This document shows, piece after piece, positions 18,001 through 25,830 of a DNA stretch of 32,319 bases (position 1 is its first letter; every line of letters begins with the position of its first letter). The position numbers and the translations under genes are program-made. The stretch covers positions 1 through 32,319 of the forward strand of contig CAJXKR010000004.1 of NCBI GenBank assembly GCA_913055815.1, read 5' to 3'. This DNA comes from an uncultured Desulfohalobiaceae bacterium (lineage in GTDB: Bacteria > Desulfobacterota > Desulfovibrionia > Desulfovibrionales > Desulfothermaceae). The notes beneath the pieces are model-generated. The model made no database searches. It was not told the origin of the DNA and was given only the letters and a program-made list of their open reading frames with translations.

Positions 18001-19546
18001 CTATAGTGCCCCAGCGAGTGAATTCAAAGTCTTCCAAGTCTTCAAGCATGGATATGTCCGGTTTTTGGCCTATAGCAGGAATAACCTGATCTACTTGCAA
18101 ATCGTATTCGCTTTCCGGTATGGGTATTGGCCTCCGCCTTCCGGATGAATCCGGTTCTCCCAGTTCCATTTGAATACAACGCAGTCCGGAAACCTTTCCA
18201 TCCCTGGTTTGTATTTCCTGGGGCGCTGCCAGAAAATATATATTGATTCCCTCTTCCAGGGCTGCTTCCACTTCTTCCGGCAATGCCGGCATTTCTTCCC
18301 TGGTCCTGCGGTAGATAATATTTATCTCTTGGGCTCCCAGTCTGCATACCACCCTGGCTACGTCGATCGCTACGTTACCTCCCCCCACAATGGCTACTTT
18401 GTTTCCTATCCAGGGACTTCCAGTAGTGTTTATTTCTCTTAGAAAATCCACTCCCTGTCTAACCCCGGTTGACTTTTCCCCCGGGATTCCCAGGGGCATC
18501 CCAGTATGTGCGCCAATGGCCAGGTAAACCGCTTTGTTCCCTTGATCAAAGAGTTCGTTTAGTTGGAAGTCTCTGCCCAAAGCGGAATTGGTCTTTATTT
18601 CCACACCTAAATTGGTGATGACTTCTATTTCCTGATCCAGGATTTCACGCGGCAGTCTATGTTCAGGTATTCCCATCCTTAGCATTCCCCCTGCATGGGA
18701 ATTTGCCTCGTAAATCGTGGATTTTATACCTTTTCTGGCAAGGTGATAAGCTGCCGATAGTCCGGCTGGACCGGATCCTATAATAGCAACACTTTCTTGT
18801 TTTGTTGGTTCACAGTTTATTTGTACCTGCCTGGGATCGAATTGATCAGCTGCCAGTCTTTTCAAAGCCCGTATAGCAACTGGTTCGTCTACTTCGCACC
18901 TTCTGCAGGCATCTTCGCAAGAACGGGGGCATACCCTGCCCAAAATGCCAGGCAAAGGCAATTCTTGCATAATAATGTTCAGTGCCTGCTCGTATTTTCC
19001 CTGTTTGACCATTTGTACATATCCCTGGACATTCAATCCAGCGGGGCAGGCCTTTCTGCAAGGGGCATTGTCCAGTTTGGAAATTACATAGGCACCCGGT
19101 ACTGCCTGGGCATAGTTCCGGTAGGCAGCTTTTTGGGTAGACAGGCCCACATTGTATTCACTCTTTATTTCCACCGGGCAGACTTGTTCGCATTCTCCGC
19201 ATCCTGTACATTTGTCTGTATTAACATAACGCGGAGCTTTTTCCATATTTACAGTGAAATTGCCCTGTTCTCCCTGTACCGATTTTACCTCGGAGAGGGT
19301 GTGTATTTCTATATTGATGTGCCGGCCGACCTCGACCAGTTTTGGAGAGATGATTCACATTGCGCAATCGTTGGTGGGAAAAGTCTTGTCCAGTTGGGCC
19401 ATTGCACCACCAATACTTGAAGACTTGTCCACCAAGTAGACGTAATATCCTGAATCCGCAAGATCCAAAGCGGACTGCATTCCAGTGATTCCGCCTCCTA
19501 ATACAGCAATTGAACCTTGAATATCTTTTGGGGAACTGGATGCCAT
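15086..19546 (-). CDS. hdrL: HdrL: giant HdrA-GltD-HdrA fusion, selenocysteine-containing
   Basis: The track gives 15086-19246 and 19355-19546. They are one frame through a TGA (19357-19355), giving 1486 residues with GGGAGG before ATG 19546. Residues 1-160: FAD motif [28 protein letters not shown] (Sec64), [12 protein letters not shown]. Residues about 162-625: a complete GltD/NfnB-like unit with [17 protein letters not shown] motif [11 protein letters not shown] (about 257) and a second dinucleotide motif [12 protein letters not shown] (about 386), probably for NAD(P)H. Residues about 626-910: the HdrA FAD domain resumes ([33 protein letters not shown]). Residues about 926-1486: a second HdrA unit ending in two ferredoxin motifs. 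Similar HdrL proteins are reported in Desulfobacterota. It could exchange electrons among NAD(P)H, ferredoxin and the Hdr/Mvh chain; the direction is unknown. Confidence 0.9.
19322..19339 (-). promoter_or_regulatory. Putative SECIS hairpin for HdrL Sec64
   Basis: CTGGTCG / CGGCCGG (7 bp, two G-U) with loop AGGT lies at nt 19-36 from the UGA. Confidence 0.6.
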
Positions 19547-19661
19547 TTATTCCTCCCAAAGGAAATTGTTGTTTTGGTTTAAATCTAGTTTCCGAATTGA
19601 AAGCTTACTATTTCCGCATCCAGAAATCAGTAATTTCAGGATGTGCTCTACTTAATCGATT

Positions 19662-20777
19662 TTATTCCAAATGTTCAGACAAATATGTGTATATATCCTT
19701 AATATTTATTCCTATATCTGTATTGGTCTTGGAACATGAAAAATGGATTTGGCATTTAGGGCAAGCGGTTATCAATGTATTTGCACCAGTGTCTTCAGCC
19801 TCGGTAAGCCTTTCCATCTGCATGGCCTTGGAACAGCTGGAACACTCCATCCAGGCAGTTGTTCCGCAACACAGGGCACCTTCTTTGTTTCTGGGCATTT
19901 CTGTCAGAGTGGCTCCTGGTACCTGCTTGAGAATTTCTCTGGGTTGTTGGTATATACCTGACCATCTGCCCAATCTGCAAGGATCGTGATATGTTATGGT
20001 CTCTTCCTTGTCCGGTGTGAACGATATATTGGCTTCCGGAATTCTGGAAGCCAGGAGTTCGCTGAGATGTATTACTTCAAAGGGCAAGTTTCCAAAGTAC
20101 TTGGGGTAGTAGTACTTAAAGTTCATATAACCTTCCGGACAGCCGAAGATTACAGTTGATGCCCCGCTTGCCTTTATTTGTTCGATATTCTTTTTCCCAA
20201 GTTCCAGGAATTGCTCCTCGTTTCCGCTCCACAGTGCATCGTGTCCGCAGCAACATTCCTCGTTACTTATTACCGGTTCTATATCTACTTTATTCAATAA
20301 TTTAAGCATGCTTTTTGCTATATCAATACAGGAAAGATCCAGATACCTGAAGAAGATATCGTAATACGGCAGACAACCTACAAAGAGGTAATATTCACCT
20401 TGTTCACGGAATTTTCCTGCGTCTGTCGCCCATGCAGTCCTGTTTTGATTTATGTTTCCGGTTTGTAGATTTACCAAGGTATGAAAGATGCCATGATGGC
20501 TCTCGTGGGGAAAGTTGTTTCTTTCCCTGGCTTTTGCCCTATAGGAACGGATGAATTCGGGAAAGTCTATTTCCACTGGGCAGCGGTCGCTGCACCTGGC
20601 GCAGCTTAGGCATGCCCATATGTCCCGGTTTTGCAGTATGTCCTCTTCTTGTTCCTCTAATGTCCTTTTTATCATTTGCCTGGGGGAGAACCTAGTATCC
20701 ACCTGACTGATGGGGCAACTGCCAGTGCATACCCCGCATTCCATGCAATAATTGATTTGTTCGCTTGTAAGTTCCAT
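19662..20777 (-). CDS. hdrD: HdrD-like protein: HdrC + HdrB fusion with CCG domain
   Basis: A 371-residue soluble protein. The N-terminal HdrC-like part has two [4Fe-4S] motifs: C11/C14/C17/C21 (CMECGVCTGSCP) and C56/C59/C62/C66 (CLSCARCSDRCP). The C-terminal HdrB-like part has two CCG repeats. The second is complete (DPCRLG, LCCG, CPKC). The first has GCLPYY and ECCCGHD but ends GCPEG, losing the final Cys of CxxC. It may therefore bind a single noncubane [4Fe-4S] disulfide-reducing cluster, as in one-CCG relatives such as DsrK. No membrane helices are present, unlike complexes with HdrE. It is the first gene of the cluster, divergent from degP, and should be the thiol/disulfide-reactive end of the complex. 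The natural disulfide substrate cannot be read from sequence. Confidence 0.88.
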   Translation of the reverse strand: MELTSEQINYCMECGVCTGSCPISQVDTRFSPRQMIKRTLEEQEEDILQNRDIWACLSCARCSDRCPVEIDFPEFIRSYRAKARERNNFPHESHHGIFHTLVNLQTGNINQNRTAWATDAGKFREQGEYYLFVGCLPYYDIFFRYLDLSCIDIAKSMLKLLNKVDIEPVISNEECCCGHDALWSGNEEQFLELGKKNIEQIKASGASTVIFGCPEGYMNFKYYYPKYFGNLPFEVIHLSELLASRIPEANISFTPDKEETITYHDPCRLGRWSGIYQQPREILKQVPGATLTEMPRNKEGALCCGTTAWMECSSCSKAMQMERLTEAEDTGANTLITACPKCQIHFSCSKTNTDIGINIKDIYTYLSEHLE

Positions 20778-21080
20778 AATCGTTCCCGAACCTGTTGTTG
20801 CCGGTTTTTACAGTTGGTTTGGGTGTACTTGAATAAAGTTAACTTAAGACAATGATTAAAACTTACTGTTTACTAACTGAACTTATTGTGCAATGTCAAT
20901 GTTAAATCTTAATTTTCATTTTTCTTGTCAAGTACATAATTTTGTATTAAAAGAAAATAAACGTTTAAGAAATATTTTATTTAATGATTTTGAAATTTGC
21001 AGGTAATTTTTTGCACACCGGATAACAATAATAAGATTGTACATTAGATACTTGAAACCCAAAAGGAGGTAATTGGCTAT
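20778..21080. other. Divergent intergenic region between hdrD and degP
   Basis: This 303-bp A+T-rich region must hold the promoters of both the Hdr cluster (-) and degP (+). A candidate for the - strand is listed separately. On the + strand TTGTCA (about 20926) and TAAAAG 17 nt further on are a weak possibility. I see no operator-like long palindrome and no ORF. Confidence 0.5.
20870..20899 (-). promoter_or_regulatory. Putative promoter of the Hdr-Mvh-Fdh cluster
   Basis: A perfect TTGACA (20899-20894 on the - strand) is followed after 18 nt by TAGTAA (20875-20870), a weak -10. It would leave a leader of about 90 nt before hdrD. Confidence 0.35.
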
Positions 21081-22502
21081 ATGCAATTCAAAAGACTGAA
21101 ATTTTTCTGTATGTGTACAGTGACTTTGATTTTGGCATTGTGCCTTGGCAGTGCAAATTCTTGGGCAGAACTTCCCGATTTTACCGAATTGGCAGAAGAT
21201 TCCGGATCTGCGGTTGTGAATATAAGTACAGTAAAAACTGTTAAGACTTCCAAGAGATTGAAAAAATTCTTTAATCCATTCCAGGAACGCAAATCTCCGT
21301 TCAATGATTTTTTTGAAAAGTTTTTCCCGGATATGCCGGAAAAAAGAAAGAAAAACGCTTTGGGATCCGGATTTATAATATCCAAGGACGGATATATAGT
21401 TACTAATGCTCATGTGATTAGCGGTGCTGACAAGATTAAGGCAAATCTACAGGGTGAAAATGATGATTCCTACACTGCCGAAGTGGTGGGCAAGGACGAA
21501 GAAACAGATCTAGCTCTTTTGAAAATAGATGTGGACCGGGATCTGCCGGTTTTGGAATTCGGAAATTCAGATGAAATCGAGGTTGGAGAATGGGTCTTGG
21601 CGATCGGGAATCCTTTCGGACTCGATCATACTGTTACCGCGGGTATAATCAGTGCAAAAGGCAGGGTTATAGGTGCAGGACCGTATGACAATTTTATTCA
21701 AACCGACGCCTCGATTAATCCCGGTAATAGTGGTGGACCGTTGCTTAATCTGCAAGGCGAGGTAGTGGGGATTAATTCCGCAATTGTAGCCAGGGGAGAA
21801 AATATTGGATTCGCTATTCCCAGCAATATGGCAGAGGATGTAATAAGGCAGTTAAAGAAATACCAGGAAGTAAAAAGGGGATGGCTAGGTGTAAGTATTC
21901 AGGATGTGGATCAAGATACTGCCAAGGCCTTGAATCTGCCGGAAGCAAAAGGTGCCCTGGTGTCTTCGGTTAGGCCGGGAGAACCCGCAGACGAGGCAGG
22001 CATACAGGTGGGTGACGTGATTGTTTCGGTACAGGGAGATTCCATAGAGGACGCAGGCGAATTGACCCGTGCTATTGGAGATATGTCTCCTGGACAGGAA
22101 GTGGAGATCACCATCAGGAGAAATGGAAAAGTTAAAAAATTAACTGTTGAACTCGGTTTAAGGGATCTGGATAGACAGGCAGCCAAGGAAGAACAACAAG
22201 AATCTTCTGACAAGTTGTTGTTGGGGATGAAGGTAAGGAAATTGAATGAAAAGGAAGCTCGTTCCTTGGAAATGGCTACTGCAAAAGGGCTGGTAGTTTT
22301 GGGTATAAAACAGGGATCTCCAGCTGCGAAAGCCAATATACAAAGGGGTGATGTAATACTGAGGGCCAACAAGCATACAGTTAATAGCAGGAATGAATTG
22401 AAACAGATAATTGAACAGGCCGAGGACAAAAAAGTCCTTATGCTTTTTATTAACAGAAAGGGCCAAAATCTGTTTACAACCATTTCCTGGGATGATGAAT
22501 AA
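21081..22502 (+). CDS. degP: Periplasmic Do-like serine protease (DegP/HtrA family)
   Basis: A 473-residue envelope quality-control protease/chaperone. A signal peptide is evident: basic KRLK, hydrophobic core, and probable cleavage after ANSWA near residue 29. The trypsin-like domain carries the triad His111 (TNAHV), Asp143 (ETDLALLKID) and Ser217 (NPGNSGGP). Two PDZ domains follow at about residues 260-350 (GWLGVSIQDV, ALVSSVRPGEPADEAGI) and 375-465 (KGLVVLGIKQGSPAAKANI). A strong AAGGAGG lies 11 nt before ATG 21081, a slightly long spacing. It is transcribed divergently from the hdr cluster and ends before a structured spacer. The choice among degP, degQ and mucD-type names is arbitrary. 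Confidence 0.95.
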   Translation: MQFKRLKFFCMCTVTLILALCLGSANSWAELPDFTELAEDSGSAVVNISTVKTVKTSKRLKKFFNPFQERKSPFNDFFEKFFPDMPEKRKKNALGSGFIISKDGYIVTNAHVISGADKIKANLQGENDDSYTAEVVGKDEETDLALLKIDVDRDLPVLEFGNSDEIEVGEWVLAIGNPFGLDHTVTAGIISAKGRVIGAGPYDNFIQTDASINPGNSGGPLLNLQGEVVGINSAIVARGENIGFAIPSNMAEDVIRQLKKYQEVKRGWLGVSIQDVDQDTAKALNLPEAKGALVSSVRPGEPADEAGIQVGDVIVSVQGDSIEDAGELTRAIGDMSPGQEVEITIRRNGKVKKLTVELGLRDLDRQAAKEEQQESSDKLLLGMKVRKLNEKEARSLEMATAKGLVVLGIKQGSPAAKANIQRGDVILRANKHTVNSRNELKQIIEQAEDKKVLMLFINRKGQNLFTTISWDDE

Positions 22503-22580
22503 TAGTCTAGCTTGCTAGTGAATTCTTACATTTAATTTGTAAGCTGGTATAAGCACTTGAATTTTGATTTTGTAATCCCG

Positions 22581-22670
22581 GACCCCGTATCTAGGTAGTT
22601 CCCATCCGTCAATTCTTAATTTCAGGAAACGGAAATAGCAGGTTTTCGGATGAAAAGGAGGTACGGGGTC
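22581..22670. repeat. Nested inverted-repeat structure downstream of degP
   Basis: GACCCCGTA (22581-22589) pairs with TACGGGGTC (22662-22670). Nested inside, CATCCG (22603-22608) pairs with CGGATG (22647-22652). An AAAAGGAGGT word sits between the right arms with no ORF behind it. It could be a degenerate mobile repeat, a 3'-UTR structure or a small RNA. Confidence 0.45.
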
Positions 22671-22677
22671 TTAGTTT

Positions 22678-22724
22678 GATCCGGTTTTCGCGGGAATGAC
22701 GTTGTGGAAAGTTTCGCTGTAGTG
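22678..22724. repeat. Partial copy of the MITE-like repeat
   Basis: GATCCGGTTTTCGCGGGAATGACG followed by AAAGTTTCGCTGTAGTG resembles the right half of the 8952-9076 element, including its terminal CTGTAGTG. No matching left end (CACTACAG) is found in the spacer. Confidence 0.55.
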
Positions 22725-22791
22725 TGAAGTGTTCTTCAAGATTCGGTTCAGGATAATATTAGCGGGTGCGAGAGTAAAATGAGGGAATGAG

Positions 22792-23670
22792 ATGAGTGGG
22801 CAGATTGTTCTTCGATCCAAGAGCAAGGTTAATCTTTATTTTGAAATAAAACAACAGCAAGAAAATGGCTTGCATGAGTTGGAAAGTTTGTTTTATCCCT
22901 TGGAGCATCCTTGTGATTATTTGTATATTTACCCACAGCAAAACGACAAGGGGCTGCGAGTTGTTTGTCCAGTAACTGCACTGGAAAAAGATAGTATACT
23001 ACATAGAACCTACAATACTTTTTTTCACCATACTGGATTGAATCCCGGAATTTCTCTTTATCTGGAAAAGAATGTCCCCATGGGGGCCGGATTGGGCGGT
23101 GGCAGCTCCAATGCCGCTGTTTTCCTGAAATTCCTTTGGAATTTCTTTGAAAGTCATATTGACAAAACAAGCCTGAACATCAGAGATCTGGCTTTGAGCC
23201 TGGGTTCGGATGTCCCGTTTTTCTTGTACGATTCACCTGCTTGGGTGAGCGGAGTGGGGGAAAGAGTCGAATCCTGTGCTATTGATTTGAGTGGCTACTT
23301 CTTATTGGTGGTTATACCGGATATATTTGTTTCCACTGCTGATGCTTATAAAGCTTGGGATGACAGTTTTTTGGAGCGAAAATGTTTTTCTGAAACACAA
23401 AGTCTCTTGACAAGGAAAGGAAATAGTAATATCAAAAAAAAGTTCGCAACGGATATATGGATGTTCAATAGTTTTGAACAGGTGGTTTTCCCCAAATATC
23501 CGGAGCTAAGGTTGATCAAAAGCGAGCTTTTGCAATGTGGAGCAAGTGGTGTAGCCTTGAGTGGATCCGGAGCTGCAATTTCGGCTCTGTTCAGAAATGG
23601 AGCGGAAGTGGAAAAAGCCAGTAGTTGGTTAACTGAAAGAGGGATAAAGGCTTATTTAAATAGCTTGTAA
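22792..23670 (+). CDS. ispE: 4-diphosphocytidyl-2-C-methyl-D-erythritol kinase
   Basis: A 292-residue GHMP-family kinase that phosphorylates CDP-ME in the MEP isoprenoid pathway. The N-terminal SKVNLYFEI contains the conserved Lys. The ATP-binding glycine loop is VPMGAGLGGGSSNAAVFL (about residues 96-113), and SLGSDVPFFLYDSPAWVSGVGE is the substrate-site stretch. The C-terminal GASGVALSGSGAAISALF is the third GHMP motif. Length is normal. GAGGGAAT precedes ATG 22792. The tRNA-Gln gene begins two nt after the stop codon and prs follows, the arrangement typical of Desulfovibrio relatives. Confidence 0.96.
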   Translation: MSGQIVLRSKSKVNLYFEIKQQQENGLHELESLFYPLEHPCDYLYIYPQQNDKGLRVVCPVTALEKDSILHRTYNTFFHHTGLNPGISLYLEKNVPMGAGLGGGSSNAAVFLKFLWNFFESHIDKTSLNIRDLALSLGSDVPFFLYDSPAWVSGVGERVESCAIDLSGYFLLVVIPDIFVSTADAYKAWDDSFLERKCFSETQSLLTRKGNSNIKKKFATDIWMFNSFEQVVFPKYPELRLIKSELLQCGASGVALSGSGAAISALFRNGAEVEKASSWLTERGIKAYLNSL

Positions 23671-23672
23671 GT

Positions 23673-23747
23673 TGGGGTGTAGCCAAGTGGTAAGGCAGCG
23701 GGTTTTGGTCCCGTCATGCGGAGGTTCAAATCCTCCCACCCCAGCCA
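23673..23747 (+). tRNA. tRNA-Gln (anticodon TTG)
   Basis: A complete cloverleaf: acceptor TGGGGTG/CACCCCA with discriminator G, D-arm AGCCAAGTGGTAAGGC, anticodon stem GCGGG/CCCGT with loop TTTTGGT, T-arm GGAGGTTCAAATCCTCC and an encoded CCA end. The anticodon TTG reads CAA/CAG. It begins two nt after the ispE stop, so it is probably processed from a shared transcript. Confidence 0.97.
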
Positions 23748-23938
23748 TATCAAACAATCCTTCCTGATTCAGATCCACAAATTTTAAAAAGTTTTAAAAT
23801 TCGTATAAACAGGCCGTAATTAAATCAGTTCTTGAGGTTAAGCAACTAGATTTTGATGCAATGAAAAATATATGGGATCAATCTTAGAGATGTGTTTTGA
23901 TAAGTGATTTGGTAAGCTACTAAAGACAGGAAAGAAGT

Positions 23939-24886
23939 ATGGTTACTAACAACAATCTACAGATTATTACGGGAAATTCAAACCCGGAATTAGCTGAATC
24001 AATTTCTGGGGAACTAAATTGTTCATTGACACCGACAATAGTTGAATCTTTCAAGGACGGTGAAATCAGGGTAGAGATAGGGGCAAACGTACGTGGATCA
24101 GATGTTTTTGTTGTTCAACCTACGTGTAATCCGGTCAATAGGAACTTGATGGAATTGACTTTGATGCTGGATGCATTGAAAAGGGCTAGTGCAAAGAGGA
24201 TAACTGCAGTGGTACCCTATTATGGTTATGCCAGACAGGATAGGAAGGTAGTACCCAGGGTCCCCATAAGTGCAAAAATGGTGGCTGATTTTATTTCAGT
24301 ATCCGGAGCAGACAGGTTGTTGACAGTGGATCTTCATGCAGGCCAGATACAGGGGTATTTCGATTTACCTGTGGATAATCTATATGCTTCCAAAGTCCTT
24401 TTGGAATATGTGAAGCAGGTATGTAATGACGATTTGGTAATAATATCACCTGATGCAGGAGGCACCGAAAGGGCAAGGGCATATGCCAAGAGATTGAATG
24501 CCGGTTTAGCAATCGTGGATAAGAGGAGAGATCAGCCCAATCAGGCAGAAGCAATGAATATAATCGGAGATGTTAAAGACAAGTGCGCTATTGTTGTAGA
24601 CGATATTGTCGATACCGCCGGCACTCTTGTTACAGCGGGGCAGACCCTGCATGAAAAAGGGGCTAAGTCAGTAATGGCTTGTATAACTCATCCAGTTCTC
24701 TCCGGCCCTGCAGTGGAGCGAATTGCTAATTCCAAATTCACCGAGTTGATTGTATCGGATACCATTCCATTAAATAGAGAAGCCCAACAACTTTCCAATA
24801 TAAAGGTTATTTCCGTTGCAGGTTTACTCGCTCAAGCAATAAACAATATTCACAATGAGTCTTCGGTAAGTTCATTATTTTCTTGA
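23939..24886 (+). CDS. prs: Ribose-phosphate pyrophosphokinase (PRPP synthetase)
   Basis: A 315-residue class I PRPP synthetase that makes phosphoribosyl pyrophosphate from ribose 5-phosphate and ATP. Visible motifs are [11 protein letters not shown], the ATP-loop segment [48 protein letters not shown] and the PRPP-binding [10 protein letters not shown] near residue 222. Length and order are as in E. coli and B. subtilis enzymes. GACAGGAAAG lies just upstream of ATG 23939. It is followed closely by rplY. Confidence 0.97.
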   Translation: MVTNNNLQIITGNSNPELAESISGELNCSLTPTIVESFKDGEIRVEIGANVRGSDVFVVQPTCNPVNRNLMELTLMLDALKRASAKRITAVVPYYGYARQDRKVVPRVPISAKMVADFISVSGADRLLTVDLHAGQIQGYFDLPVDNLYASKVLLEYVKQVCNDDLVIISPDAGGTERARAYAKRLNAGLAIVDKRRDQPNQAEAMNIIGDVKDKCAIVVDDIVDTAGTLVTAGQTLHEKGAKSVMACITHPVLSGPAVERIANSKFTELIVSDTIPLNREAQQLSNIKVISVAGLLAQAINNIHNESSVSSLFS

Positions 24887-24956
24887 AACAATGTCATTTT
24901 GACGTTAGTTATTATAAAATTTTTAAGTACATAGTATATAGAAAGGGGAGATGAAT

Positions 24957-25583
24957 ATGTCAGAACAATATTCATTGAGTGTAGAGAAAAGGGAGTCTAC
25001 TGGAAAAGGTTCAATGAGGCGGTTGCGTAATCAAGGTTATGTCCCTGGTGTTTATTACAGCAAAAAGGGAGATAATATTTTAGTACAAATGAATTACGGG
25101 ACTTTTCAAAGAGTTTTTGAAAGAGCCCAAAAAAGTAACATTGTAAATCTTGAAATTCCAGGAGAAAAAGGAAAGGGAAAAAAGCCCGTCTTGATATGGG
25201 ATGTCCAATCCCATCCTGTGAAGGACCAATTTTTACATGTTGATTTTTTGGGTGTGGATCTGAAGGAAGAAATGGATGTAGATGTCACAATTGAGGTTAC
25301 AGGGAAAGCCAAGGGTGAGGATCAAGGCGGAATAGTCAGTATTTACCGGGATGTTTTATCCGTTGTCTGCCTGCCCACAAATATTCCTGATAGTATAGTG
25401 ATTGATGTAAGCGAGCTTGAAATTAACGAAAATATAAATTTGGACGAGTTGGAATTACCGGAAGGTGTAAGGTTGAAAGAAGAGTTCGAGGAAAATGTTG
25501 CCATAGTCGGAGTAAGTGCTCCTGCTGCTGAAGAGTCGGAGGAACCAAGTGAAGAGGGAGAAGAACCCTCGGAAGAAGAATAA
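24957..25583 (+). CDS. rplY: 50S ribosomal protein L25/TL5/Ctc form
   Basis: The track starts at ATG 24951, but GGGGAG ends at 24950, directly touching it. ATG 24957 (MSEQYSLSVEKRES) has a proper 6-nt spacing and is preferred, giving 208 residues. The N-terminal L25 domain binds 5S rRNA (STGKGSMRRLRNQGYVPGVYY). The C-terminal TL5/Ctc beta domain follows (HVDFLGVDLKEEMDVDVTIEV). The tail is acidic (EESEEPSEEGEEPSEEE), as in many long Ctc-type proteins. Its position between prs and pth is conserved in Desulfovibrio-type genomes. Confidence 0.95.
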   Translation: MSEQYSLSVEKRESTGKGSMRRLRNQGYVPGVYYSKKGDNILVQMNYGTFQRVFERAQKSNIVNLEIPGEKGKGKKPVLIWDVQSHPVKDQFLHVDFLGVDLKEEMDVDVTIEVTGKAKGEDQGGIVSIYRDVLSVVCLPTNIPDSIVIDVSELEINENINLDELELPEGVRLKEEFEENVAIVGVSAPAAEESEEPSEEGEEPSEEE

Positions 25584-25679
25584 TTAGTGCTTGGACGTAA
25601 ACTCACCCACCTACTTCGTCGCTTTAAGCCTTTGAAATCCTCATGTATTAATATACACTGCGGTTTCAATATTTTTCGC

Positions 25680-25704
25680 CCCGCCCTGCCAAGGCAGGGA
25701 CGGG
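25680..25704. repeat. G+C-rich hairpin downstream of rplY
   Basis: CCCGCCCTG and CAGGGACGGG pair with one bulged A around CCAAGG. It is much more G+C-rich than its surroundings. It could be a terminator part or a dispersed palindromic repeat. Confidence 0.5.
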
Positions 25705-25810
25705 ATCGAGATAGCCTCCGCTCTTAGTATTTGGGTATGTTCACGTCCAATCACGGTTTCGGTGAGGCACTATTTATTTTTTTGTATAAATATATTCACC
25801 AAATACCTGG

Positions 25811-25830
25811 CAGGCGTTAATATTCGCCTG
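25811..25830. repeat. Short hairpin CAGGCG / CGCCTG
   Basis: A perfect 6-bp stem with the loop TTAATATT, extendable by two weaker pairs. No T-run follows, so termination is not supported. Confidence 0.4.

Noticed and set aside
21911-22483. 190-residue - strand ORF inside degP
   Set aside because: It is antisense to the PDZ domains of a clear DegP and has no family resemblance.
24951-24956. ATG 24951 as the rplY start
   Set aside because: The Shine-Dalgarno GGGGAG directly abuts this codon. The ATG six nt downstream has proper spacing and matches the family N-terminus.
25590-25766. TTGGACGT/ACGTCCAA together with CTCACC/GGTGAG as a structured RNA
   Set aside because: The arms are in crossing order, so both cannot form in one simple fold. 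A pseudoknot cannot be supported without covariation.
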